In this document: one piece after another, positions 15,330-22,941 of the stretch
Numbering within the stretch: the stretch's first letter is position 1
How the letters are laid out: each line of letters opens with the position of its first letter
Assembly (NCBI GenBank): GCA_028871475.1
Contig: JAGWMZ010000001.1
Coordinates: forward strand, 417,448 to 481,447
Origin: Sphingomonadales bacterium
GTDB taxonomy: Bacteria > Pseudomonadota > Alphaproteobacteria > Sphingomonadales > Sphingomonadaceae
Length of the DNA: 64,000 nt
Direction of reading: 5' to 3'
Translations under genes and position numbers: made by a program
Notes under the pieces: model-generated
Databases searched by the model: none
Seen by the model: the letters and a program-made list of their open reading frames with translations, nothing else
What the model was told of the DNA's origin: nothing

Positions 15330-16451
15330 ATGCATCTCCTCGATCTCCTGACCACAAGAGGCCTGGCCCCGCATGGCTATTGCCTGCTTTGGGACCCGAT
15401 CCTGATCTGGCTGCACGTCGTGTCCGACGCGATCGTGGGCTTGTCCTATTTCTCGATTCCCGTTGCGCTGACGGTCTTTCTGGCCCGCCGTCGCGATATT
15501 GAATTCGGCTGGCTCCTCATCCTGTTTGCCATCTTCATCATGGCCTGCGGGACGACCCATTTCATGTCCATTCTGGTTCTCTGGATTCCCGCCTATGGTC
15601 TTGAGGGTCTGGTCAAGGCCGTTACGGCCATCGCTTCCGTGCTGACGGCAGTGCTCCTGTGGCCGCTTTTGCCCAAGCTGATCGCCCTGCCCTCGCCCCG
15701 GCAATTGCAGGAGGCCAACGAACAGCTCAAGCGCGAAGCCTGCGAACGCGAACGTATGGAGCAACAATTGCGGCAAGTGCAAAAGCTTGATGCCATCGGC
15801 CGCCTCACTGGGGGCATTGCCCATGACTTCAACAACATTCTCGCGATCATCATGGGCAGCCTGGAACGGGCCACGCGCCGGATCGATTCCCCCGAGCAGG
15901 CCCGGGAAGCCTTGCAGCATGCGATGGCGGCCAGCGAGCGGGCCGCACATCTCACCGAACAATTGCTGGCCTTTGCGCGGCAAAAGCCGATGGCAACCCA
16001 ACGCTGCGACATCAACGACATTCTGCGCGATTTCGAACCGTTGATCCGTCAGGCCATTGGGTCGAATATCGACCTCAACATGGCCCTGGCCCCAACCCCG
16101 GTGCCGGTGGACATCGACCGCAGCCAGTTCGAAACCGCGCTCATCAATCTGGCGGTCAACGCGCGCGATGCGATGCCGGAAGGCGGGACGCTCGCCATCA
16201 CCGTGGAGCCGGCCGGCAGCGGCAGCGACAGCGTCACCATCACCGTCGAGGATACCGGCGAAGGGATGGACCAGGAGGTTCTGGCCCGGGCCACGGAGCC
16301 CTTTTTCACAACCAAAGCCGTCGGCAAGGGGACGGGGCTCGGGCTCAGTCAGGTCTATGGCTTTACCAGCCAGATGGGCGGCGCCTTCAGCCTGCACTCA
16401 TCGCCGGGTGCGGGAACCAGGGCTATCATGACGCTCATGCGCGTGGCTTAA
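15330..16451 (+). CDS. sensor histidine kinase with ethylene-receptor-like transmembrane domain
   Basis: Membrane histidine kinase of 373 residues. Three N-terminal helices resemble the ethylene-binding domain of plant ETR1: HVVSDAIVGLSYFSIP (Asp33, Tyr40) and FIMACGTTHF (Cys73, His77). These match the ETR1 Asp25, Tyr32, Cys65 and His69 pattern, where Cys and His hold the copper cofactor. A coiled-coil linker (about residues 122-155) leads to the H-box GGIAHDFNNIL (His165) and the HATPase blocks NLAVNARDAMP, DTGEGM and GKGTGLGLS. There is no PAS, GAF or receiver domain. GGAG lies 6 nt before the ATG. Two receiver-only proteins lie convergent nearby and are plausible partners. That it binds ethylene is inferred from residues, not proven. 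Confidence 0.9.
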   Translation: MHLLDLLTTRGLAPHGYCLLWDPILIWLHVVSDAIVGLSYFSIPVALTVFLARRRDIEFGWLLILFAIFIMACGTTHFMSILVLWIPAYGLEGLVKAVTAIASVLTAVLLWPLLPKLIALPSPRQLQEANEQLKREACERERMEQQLRQVQKLDAIGRLTGGIAHDFNNILAIIMGSLERATRRIDSPEQAREALQHAMAASERAAHLTEQLLAFARQKPMATQRCDINDILRDFEPLIRQAIGSNIDLNMALAPTPVPVDIDRSQFETALINLAVNARDAMPEGGTLAITVEPAGSGSDSVTITVEDTGEGMDQEVLARATEPFFTTKAVGKGTGLGLSQVYGFTSQMGGAFSLHSSPGAGTRAIMTLMRVA

Positions 16452-16583
16452 CGCGCAGGCCCACATACTTGACCAACTGGCTCATCGACCGCCTCCATGC
16501 ATGGATCAAACCGGAAAACCCGGCACAATCTCAACGCTGCAGTTCACGAGACGGGATCGCCCTGCCTCAGGCGGACCTGTGGT

Positions 16584-16979
16584 CTAGGATCGCGCGCGGG
16601 CGATCAGGCGTTTGATATGCGCGACCACGGCCTGCGGATCGTAAGGGCGACTGAGGTGAGGCCCCTCATCACACAAATGGCCGGCCATGCGGGCAGCGCT
16701 TTCGACATTGCCGGCCAGCATCACCGACATGTCCGGCTGGTGCTGCCGCAACCAGACCCGAAGCTCGAAAGCGTTTCGCGTTCCGGCCAGTTCCGCGTCG
16801 ATCAGCACCGCTTCGAACGAGATGGCCCCCTGTTCGAACAGGGTGATGACCTCATCGCCACTGGCAGCCTCGACCACCCTGTAGCCGCAATCGCGCAGAT
16901 AATCTGCCAGCGCGCCGCGCACCAGCACATCGCTGTCGGCAATCAGGATGCTGTGGGCAGGTCGCGCTGCTTCCGGCAT
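16584..16979 (-). CDS. single-domain response regulator receiver (atypical)
   Basis: Stand-alone receiver of 131 residues without output domain. The acidic pair is near residue 15 (IADSD) and the phosphoacceptor is Asp61 (AVLIDAEL). The position of the universally conserved lysine reads SRPYDP, so the lysine is replaced by arginine and phosphoryl signalling may be altered. The gene overlaps the 3' end of the preceding receiver gene by 37 bp, so the two must be translated in linked fashion. A partner to the convergent ethylene-receptor-like kinase is plausible. Confidence 0.85.
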   Translation of the reverse strand: MPEAARPAHSILIADSDVLVRGALADYLRDCGYRVVEAASGDEVITLFEQGAISFEAVLIDAELAGTRNAFELRVWLRQHQPDMSVMLAGNVESAARMAGHLCDEGPHLSRPYDPQAVVAHIKRLIARARS

Positions 16980-17356
16980 GGGGGCCCTATCAATCGTTCA
17001 ACAAGATCAATAAGGGTTGTGGACGGATAAGGTTTCCTCAGAAACGCATCGGCACGGCCCGCTGTGTCAGGCGCCAGATGCGCCGATGACACGATGACCG
17101 GCCGCCATGGGGAGGCATTCTTGGAATGCAGCGTGAGACCGATGCCGTCGACCGCGCCGGGCATCCGCACGTCGGTGATCAGCAGGTCGGGGTCTATGTG
17201 GGCGCCGAGTATGTCCAGCGCCTCATCCCCGCTTCCCGCTTCAAGGACCTGATATCCCTGGTCTCGTAATTCATCGGCCAGAAACATGCGGAGGATGATT
17301 TCATCCTCCACGACCAATATGACTTGCGCACTCATTCCATCGCTATCCTGATCCAT
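16943..17356 (-). CDS. single-domain response regulator receiver
   Basis: CheY-like receiver of 137 residues. It has the acidic pocket (VVEDE), phosphoacceptor Asp62 in LLITDVRMPG, the SSA switch residues and the conserved lysine (FLRKPYP). No output domain follows. The start is set at the ATG preceded by AGGGGA with 6-7 nt spacing; longer in-frame starts would add an unlikely leader. It overlaps the next receiver by 37 bp. The tandem of one canonical and one lysine-less receiver suggests a branched phosphorelay, possibly with the histidine kinase encoded just to the left. Confidence 0.87.
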   Translation of the reverse strand: MDQDSDGMSAQVILVVEDEIILRMFLADELRDQGYQVLEAGSGDEALDILGAHIDPDLLITDVRMPGAVDGIGLTLHSKNASPWRPVIVSSAHLAPDTAGRADAFLRKPYPSTTLIDLVERLIGPPCRKQRDLPTAS

Positions 17357-17604
17357 GAGCATTCCCCTGCCCATGAAAGCCTGCCCTGCCTTGCAACACG
17401 GGATTACCCCTAAAACGATCGATTGCGGTGAAAGATCCAGCCGGGGGGCGGGTGTTTCTGGTGCCAGTCTTGTCAGCCTTCTCACCGACCATGTGCTCGC
17501 AACATCAAAACCCCGCTCCGTGATGGCTACCGAGATTCGCGAGCGATGAAAAGGCTGTCATTCCAGAAAGATGGCCTTTCCCTTTTCCGTCATCGCGACA
17601 GGCA

Positions 17605-18354
17605 TCACCAGGGCAGGCGTTGTCCGTCCCAGGCAAAGACGCCGCCACTGTCCTGCTGCGTCAGCCCATCGAGCACGCGCAGCAGGCACGATGCCGCCCG
17701 CTCCGGCAAGAACAGACGATCGGGGGCAACACCGCGCTGAAAGGGTGCAGACAAATCCGTGGCAACCGTGCCTGGATGCAGACCGGCGATGATGGCATGA
17801 GGATGGGTTCGCGCCATTTCGATCGAAAGATTGACCAGCACCATATTGAGAGCCGCCTTGCTGGCACGATAGCTGTGCCAGCCGCCAAGGCGATTGTCAC
17901 CGAGCGAACCGACCCGCGCGCTGAGCGCGGCGAACACCGCGCGGCGGTCGCGCCGCAACAGCGGCAGCATATGCTTGGCGATGAGCGCAGGCCCAATCGT
18001 GTTGATGGCCAGCACATGGGCCATGGCCCGGGCATCCATCGCGCGGATGCTTTTTTCAGGCATGACCGCAAGCGAAGCATCGCTCAGCACGCCCGTCGTG
18101 ACCAGCACCAGATCCACCGGCCCGTCGATTGCGCCCGCCGCCTGCGCGATGGTCTCTTCCCGCAGAAGGTCGAAAGGGAGAGGCGCGATCCGCGATACCC
18201 ATTCAGGCGATGCCCATTCGACCGACGGCTTGCGCATGCCGACATGGATCTTACGATAAGCCCCGCTCGCGGCCAGCGCCGCAACCAGCGCCCGGCCCAT
18301 GCCACCGGCCCCGAACACGACCGCCTGACCGACAGGCTCATGACCATTCTGCAT
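17605..18354 (-). CDS. short-chain dehydrogenase/reductase (CsgA-like)
   Basis: SDR-family oxidoreductase of 249 residues. The Rossmann nucleotide motif is VVFGAGGMGRALVAAL at the N terminus, and the catalytic YRASK tetrad element follows SARVGS. AGGAG is about 8 nt upstream of the ATG. It is the last gene of the operon folE, FAD-oxidoreductase, SDR, and lies 60 bp after its neighbour. Similar SDRs sit with photolyase and folE genes in photo-oxidative clusters. A pteridine-reductase-like role is conceivable given folE, but no signature proves it. Confidence 0.85.
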   Translation of the reverse strand: MQNGHEPVGQAVVFGAGGMGRALVAALAASGAYRKIHVGMRKPSVEWASPEWVSRIAPLPFDLLREETIAQAAGAIDGPVDLVLVTTGVLSDASLAVMPEKSIRAMDARAMAHVLAINTIGPALIAKHMLPLLRRDRRAVFAALSARVGSLGDNRLGGWHSYRASKAALNMVLVNLSIEMARTHPHAIIAGLHPGTVATDLSAPFQRGVAPDRLFLPERAASCLLRVLDGLTQQDSGGVFAWDGQRLPW

Positions 18355-18414
18355 CAGGCTTGCTCCTCATGATCGCCACCGCCAGGCGCCATGGCGGAGG
18401 CACCCTCGATCACC

Positions 18415-19404
18415 TCACCACGCGCGATCGGCGCAGGCCGTCTTCGTCACATGGCCGGCTGCCGCCATGCCCGAAAGCCAGGCGGCTTCCACCGTTGTCC
18501 CCTCCAGCCAGTCGCCGCAGGCTCCGATCCGCAAATTGTCGTTCCACAGCATCAAGCGTCCCCCTTGTGCCGGGCGGGCATAGCGCCAGCGATGAACGCT
18601 GCGCGATATGGGTTGCGGCAAAGGCTGACCGACCATCGCCGACAATGCCTGCAACAGATGGTCGCCAACATCGGCCGCCATCCACTCGAGATGGTCGGCC
18701 GACCAGCCGGCGCCGGCCTGAACCACCCAGGTTTCGGGCCCCGTGCGGCCGGGTTTGCCCGAATTGCGGATCGCGCGCTCGATCACACCGCCCCCCTCCA
18801 GATGGGAGGACGCAACCGGCAATCTCTGGTCAAACACATAGATGGCGGTCCAGCACGGCAGCATGGGCACGGACAGGGCAGCTCGCGCCTGATCGAAATC
18901 ATGCAGGGACAGCAGCGGCGCGGCCTGTTCCGCCGGAATAGCAAGGATGACGGCATCAAATGGCCCGAGGCGCCCCGCATCGGTCAGCACCCACCATCTG
19001 CGCTCATCGCGCGCCAGAGCCTTCACCATGCAGCCAAAGCGCACATCAAGCGGGGCCGCCAGATGTTTGAGGATGGCGTTCATGGCCGGAATGGCGGTCC
19101 ATTGCCCGGTGCCCGCCTCGGGCCAGGGTGCCACCAGATCCTGCCGCGCCCAATGCTCGACCATTTGCGCAAAGCCCGGATCATGGGCTGAAAAGAACGG
19201 AGCGCCCAGATCCGCCTGCGCCATTCCGCAGGCCGTTTCCAGCCGCCGCGTCGCCATCCGCCCCCCTGCCCCGCGCCCCTTGTCGATGACCGAGACGGTG
19301 CAGCCGCTGTCACGCAAGCGCGACGCGCAGGCCAGACCGGCCATCCCGGCCCCCACGACGCCAACGCGAAGCCGGGATGGCACGGCATGGGCCCGATCCT
19401 TCAT
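18415..19404 (-). CDS. FAD-dependent NAD(P)-binding oxidoreductase (renalase-like)
   Basis: Flavoprotein of 329 residues with N-terminal VGVVGAGMAGLACASRL, then VSVIDKGRGAGGRMATRR, the hallmark of the renalase-like amine-oxidase subgroup common in cyanobacteria and proteobacteria. A C-terminal FAD-contact region is visible in RIGACGDWLEGTTVEAAWLSG. The ATG overlaps the folE stop as ATGA, so the two are translationally coupled. The physiological substrate is unknown; family members are repeatedly found next to photolyase and CFA genes. Confidence 0.88.
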   Translation of the reverse strand: MKDRAHAVPSRLRVGVVGAGMAGLACASRLRDSGCTVSVIDKGRGAGGRMATRRLETACGMAQADLGAPFFSAHDPGFAQMVEHWARQDLVAPWPEAGTGQWTAIPAMNAILKHLAAPLDVRFGCMVKALARDERRWWVLTDAGRLGPFDAVILAIPAEQAAPLLSLHDFDQARAALSVPMLPCWTAIYVFDQRLPVASSHLEGGGVIERAIRNSGKPGRTGPETWVVQAGAGWSADHLEWMAADVGDHLLQALSAMVGQPLPQPISRSVHRWRYARPAQGGRLMLWNDNLRIGACGDWLEGTTVEAAWLSGMAAAGHVTKTACADRAW

Positions 19405-20015
19405 GACCGGCCCATGAGCGCGAGAACCTCCTTGCGACTGCTGGGATCGCTCAGAAAGCAGCCCAGCATCCGGCTGGTCACCATGCCAACGCCCGGCGTG
19501 CAGACCCCACGCCCGGTCATGCAGCCATGCTGCGCGTCGATGACGACCGCCACGCCTTCGGGCTGCAGATTGTCCCAGATGCACTGGGCCACCTGCGCGG
19601 TCAGCCGCTCCTGCACCTGCAGGCGGCGCGCGAAGCCATGCAGCACGCGGGCCAGCTTTGAGATGCCCACCACCCGGTCGCGCGGCAGATAGGCGATCGA
19701 GGCGGTGCCGGTGATGGGTGCCATATGGTGTTCGCAGTGGGACTGAAAGGGGATGTTCTTGAGCAGCACCACCTCATCATAGCCCCCGACCTCATCGAAG
19801 GTCCGCGACAGATGGCTGCCCGGATCTTCCTGATAGCCCTGGCAATATTCGAGCCAGGCCCGCCCCACCCGGGCCGGCGTATCGAGCAATCCCTCACGCG
19901 TGGGATCTTCCCCGGCCCAGCGCAGCACGGTCCGGATCGCCTCCTGCACATGGTGGGGAACATGCGCTTTGGCAGGTCGAGACTGGGGCTCGAGCAAGGC
20001 TGTCATCTCGTTCAT
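19401..20015 (-). CDS. folE: GTP cyclohydrolase I
   Basis: Converts GTP to 7,8-dihydroneopterin triphosphate, the first step of folate and tetrahydropterin synthesis; 204 residues in the cytoplasm. Zinc ligands are visible as Cys94 and His97 in QSHCEHHMAP and Cys165 in HGCMTGRGV. The GFARRLQVQERLT segment is also typical. The start is the ATG with AAGGAA 6-7 nt upstream rather than the in-frame start 69 bp earlier. It heads an operon with a FAD-oxidoreductase and an SDR. A folE copy in a photo-oxidative island often serves the antenna or cofactor needs of photolyases or stress-time pterins. Whether this is the sole folE of the genome cannot be told. Confidence 0.95.
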   Translation of the reverse strand: MNEMTALLEPQSRPAKAHVPHHVQEAIRTVLRWAGEDPTREGLLDTPARVGRAWLEYCQGYQEDPGSHLSRTFDEVGGYDEVVLLKNIPFQSHCEHHMAPITGTASIAYLPRDRVVGISKLARVLHGFARRLQVQERLTAQVAQCIWDNLQPEGVAVVIDAQHGCMTGRGVCTPGVGMVTSRMLGCFLSDPSSRKEVLALMGRS

Positions 20016-20179
20016 GGCGCTTTCCTTCTTGCCGGAAGAGGACGCCAAAGCGGCGTCGGGCAAGACTGTGGTTGCAGGCTGCACGCCATGTCAGCAACGT
20101 GTCTAAAGAGGAATGTCGCGCCCCGGGCCAGCCCGGGGCCGATGGTCCGCACCCCGCCCGTCAGCTGCAGATCGCGAAA

Positions 20180-21499
20180 CTAGACGCCCAGAACCCCGCC
20201 GCTCTCCAGCCGCGCTGCAAGATCGAACAAGGCCCCCTCCCGGCCCGGCGCGCCGATCAGTTGCAGCCCCAAGGGCAGCTTTCCCGGCCGGGATACAGGC
20301 GCGCAAAGCACCGGCAACCCGGCCAGGCTGATGGGCTGGGCCAGCATGCCAAGATTGGCCCGGGCAGGAGCGGGGCCATCGCCGGTGTGGATCACCGGAT
20401 TGTCGATCAAGGGCGCGACATCGGGCGTGGCCGGCGCCAGCAGGACATCATACCGATCCAGCAGATCCAGCGCGCGCGCCCTGAACCATGCGCCAAAATC
20501 CGCCGCCCTGTCGCGCAAGTCGGTGGGCACCAGATTTCCCGCCAGCAAACGGTCACGCGTTTCCGGGTCGAAGGCGAGAGGGCGCTGCGCCAGTTCCGCC
20601 CGGTGCAGCCGCCCGCCATCATGGCCGGTGATGAAAAAAGCAGCGGCCCGCGCCGCCTCGACCCTGGGCAGATGCGCCATGGGCATGGTGCCCAGAACGC
20701 GCCCGATGGCGCTGAAAATCTCCTCATAGGCGTCAATCGCATGGGTGACGAACCAGCCATCGAGCCGGGCAACGCTGAGGGCCGAAAGGGGCGCGACAGG
20801 CCGCCCCATCGCCACCGCAAGGCCGGTCTCCAGATCATCGAGCGTGGCGGCGAAAGGCCCCAGCGTGTCGAGCATGGGCACAAAGGGAAAGCTGCCTTCC
20901 TCTGGCACGCTGCCATGCGCCGGGCGAAAGCCCCAGACGCCGCACAGCGCGGCCGGAACGCGGATCGAGCCATTCGTGTCCGACCCCCAGGTCAGCGGCA
21001 GCATGCCCGCCGCCACCGCCGCCGCCGATCCTCCGCTCGATCCTCCCGCCAGTCGCGCAGTGTCACGCGGATTGCGGGTGGTTCCGAAATGGGCGTTCAC
21101 CGTCACGAAACCATAGGCATACTCATCCATGTTGAGCACCGCGACAGGGATGGCACCTGCCCCGGTCAGTCGCTGCAACACCGCGGCATCGTCCTCTGCC
21201 GCCGGGGCATCGACGCGCATGGCTGCGCCGGCCGTGGTGGGCAGTCCCTTGATGTCGAACAGGGCCTTGATGCCGATGGGAACGCCCGCCAGGGGCCCCG
21301 GATCTTCGCCCGCCACGATACACGCATCGAGCGCATCGGCCATCTGCAAGGCACGCTCGGTCAGCAACCGGGTCACGGCGCGGATCTCGGCATCACGCGC
21401 GGCGATCCGGTCCAACGCTGCCTGAGTGACCGCGCGGGCGCTGACCTGCCCCCTGCGCACCGCCTGCGCGATGCCTGTTACGGTCGTGGGCAGGCTCAT
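20180..21499 (-). CDS. amidase-signature hydrolase (AtzE-like)
   Basis: Amidase signature enzyme of 439 residues with the Ser-cisSer-Lys triad: Lys78 in PIGIKALFD, Ser154 in AGGSSGGSAAAV and nucleophile Ser178 in SDTNGSIRVPA. The strongest clue to its subgroup is the overlapping upstream gene for a 57-residue AtzG-like protein. In Pseudomonas ADP, AtzE with AtzG is a 1-carboxybiuret amidohydrolase, and AtzE-AtzG pairs are widespread in bacteria without atrazine metabolism. The operon begins with a purine nucleoside permease, so a nitrogen-scavenging role on purine-derived ureides is plausible. Exact substrate unproven. Confidence 0.9.
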   Translation of the reverse strand: MSLPTTVTGIAQAVRRGQVSARAVTQAALDRIAARDAEIRAVTRLLTERALQMADALDACIVAGEDPGPLAGVPIGIKALFDIKGLPTTAGAAMRVDAPAAEDDAAVLQRLTGAGAIPVAVLNMDEYAYGFVTVNAHFGTTRNPRDTARLAGGSSGGSAAAVAAGMLPLTWGSDTNGSIRVPAALCGVWGFRPAHGSVPEEGSFPFVPMLDTLGPFAATLDDLETGLAVAMGRPVAPLSALSVARLDGWFVTHAIDAYEEIFSAIGRVLGTMPMAHLPRVEAARAAAFFITGHDGGRLHRAELAQRPLAFDPETRDRLLAGNLVPTDLRDRAADFGAWFRARALDLLDRYDVLLAPATPDVAPLIDNPVIHTGDGPAPARANLGMLAQPISLAGLPVLCAPVSRPGKLPLGLQLIGAPGREGALFDLAARLESGGVLGV

Positions 21500-21669
21500 G
21501 GCTCAATCTCGGCCAGTGCCGCCTGCACGACGCGCCAGCGATCCTCCAGCAGGGCCAGATTGGCCTTCACGCCGGGCAGGCATGGCGCAGGCAGCGCAAC
21601 CCCGGCGGCGCGGAACCTGTCAAGGATCTCGGCCTCACTCCACCGCGTTGGCGTGAAGACATCGGTCAC
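21496..21669 (-). CDS. AtzG-like (DUF4089) small amidase partner
   Basis: Small protein of 57 residues starting at GTG (VTDVFTPTRWSEAE). It matches the DUF4089/AtzG family, whose members form a tight complex with AtzE-type amidases. The GTG overlaps the stop of the upstream permease gene (GTGA), and its own stop overlaps the amidase start (ATGA). A longer reading from further upstream would run into the permease gene and is rejected. Strictly coupled translation supports a 1:1 complex. Confidence 0.8.
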   Translation of the reverse strand: MTDVFTPTRWSEAEILDRFRAAGVALPAPCLPGVKANLALLEDRWRVVQAALAEIEP

Positions 21670-22730
21670 GATGGCGCTCCGGGCGTATGGTCGCGATAGC
21701 GGGGCCAGTGATTGGCCAGTTCGAACACCACCTTGCCGCCCACGCGCCATGCGGCATCGAGCGAGGCGTCGAAGGCCGGGAAATGGCCGTGCATCTCCGA
21801 GAGCATCAGTTCATGCGCGCTCTGCCCATGGGGCGGGGCGGAATAGTCGCTGGCGGTGCGAAGGACCAGCAGGCGATCGGGCGCCACCTTGCCCGCCTTG
21901 GCCAGCATGGCGAGCGAACGGGCCACGCCGGTGTCCTCCATGGCGGTCATCACGAAAGTGCCCTTGGCGCCCGTCCAGTAGCGCGTCCATTCTTCGGCAT
22001 GGGTGTTAAGCATGGCGCCGATCCAGAAGGACTGGCCCGAGACTTCCTCACCCACCATCACATGAGGCGGCTTTTGCGCCTCGGGAAAGCCGGCATAGGT
22101 GGCGCGCAGGTCCTGCAACTGCTTGCTGTCGGCAAGGGCGATGTCGCGCGTCAGCCCATAGGCCCAGTCACGCAAGGCATGGTTGAGCGGAAAGAGATTG
22201 TCCGAACTGTCGGGCACAGGTTGCTGATAAGGTTCGAGACGGTGATAGGGCAGCGTGCCCGTCGCCCAGCCCTGCGGCGCCTCACGCGGGTCGATGGCAT
22301 AGGAAAAATCGCTGTCGATCACATCGCCGATCCATGCCGCAGAGCCTGCCGAACCCGTGTTGGGGTTGACCCCGGCGATGGCGGCCACCACCCAATAGGC
22401 ATGGGTCAGGTCAAAGCGCGGGTCCATGCCCAGCGCCATGATCGAGGCGGCGGCATGGCCGGTGCCCTCGCCCGTGCTGATCGCCAGAACATGCGTCTTG
22501 GGGTCGTAACGCAGGTTGCGCACACCGGCGGGAAAGGGAATTTTTTGCGGCAAGACCTTGGCCCAGGCCTGAAATTCACCTGAACGATCTCCGGTATCCT
22601 CACCGATCTCGAAAGCGGTCACCACGACCACGCGCACATCCATGGGGTGAGTGGCAGGGGCGCGGGCGAAGGCGGGCTGGGCCATCAGCGCAAACACGGC
22701 GCTGAGCATCAGGGTAAGGCGCAAGATCAC
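21666..22730 (-). CDS. purine nucleoside permease (NUP family)
   Basis: Protein of 354 residues of the purine nucleoside permease family (PF06516), related in fold to nucleoside phosphorylases. A signal peptide (LTLMLSAVFALMAQPAFA) indicates export, which suits a periplasmic nucleoside-binding or -cleaving role. Conserved blocks include STGEGTGHAAASIMALG, WVVAAIAGVNPNTGSAGSA and VMTAMEDTGVARSL. It starts at GTG (or the following TTG), with GGAG close upstream. It is the first gene of a three-gene operon with AtzG-like and amidase genes, which suggests purine salvage linked to nitrogen release. Confidence 0.88.
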   Translation of the reverse strand: MILRLTLMLSAVFALMAQPAFARAPATHPMDVRVVVVTAFEIGEDTGDRSGEFQAWAKVLPQKIPFPAGVRNLRYDPKTHVLAISTGEGTGHAAASIMALGMDPRFDLTHAYWVVAAIAGVNPNTGSAGSAAWIGDVIDSDFSYAIDPREAPQGWATGTLPYHRLEPYQQPVPDSSDNLFPLNHALRDWAYGLTRDIALADSKQLQDLRATYAGFPEAQKPPHVMVGEEVSGQSFWIGAMLNTHAEEWTRYWTGAKGTFVMTAMEDTGVARSLAMLAKAGKVAPDRLLVLRTASDYSAPPHGQSAHELMLSEMHGHFPAFDASLDAAWRVGGKVVFELANHWPRYRDHTPGAPS

Positions 22731-22864
22731 AGGCTCCGATGAACAAGGTGGCGGCAGGATGGACGCAACTCATCCACAGGACAAGAGGGACGTTGCCTTT
22801 TATTTGCTCAATACGGTTGCGTGTTTTAAAAATTAGAACAGACTGTTGACCTGACGTACCAGGC

Positions 22865-22899
22865 AAAAAGGGCGCCCGGCCATGACCGGAACGCCCTTT
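22865..22899 (-). terminator. rho-independent terminator after the esterase gene
   Basis: AAAGGGCG (22867-22874) pairs perfectly with CGCCCTTT (22892-22899), with an inner CCGG/CCGG extension. Read leftwards from the esterase gene, the hairpin is followed by a run of five U. It should end the TonB receptor-esterase transcript. Confidence 0.8.
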
Positions 22900-22941
22900 G
22901 CTGTCCTGCGATGCAAGAATGCCCCCGCGCTCAGCGCGCCA

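Noticed and set aside
20072..22009. 645-codon rightward open frame opposite the amidase and permease
   Set aside because: Antisense shadow with low-complexity Arg/Gln composition; the minus-strand genes have catalytic motifs and coupled starts.
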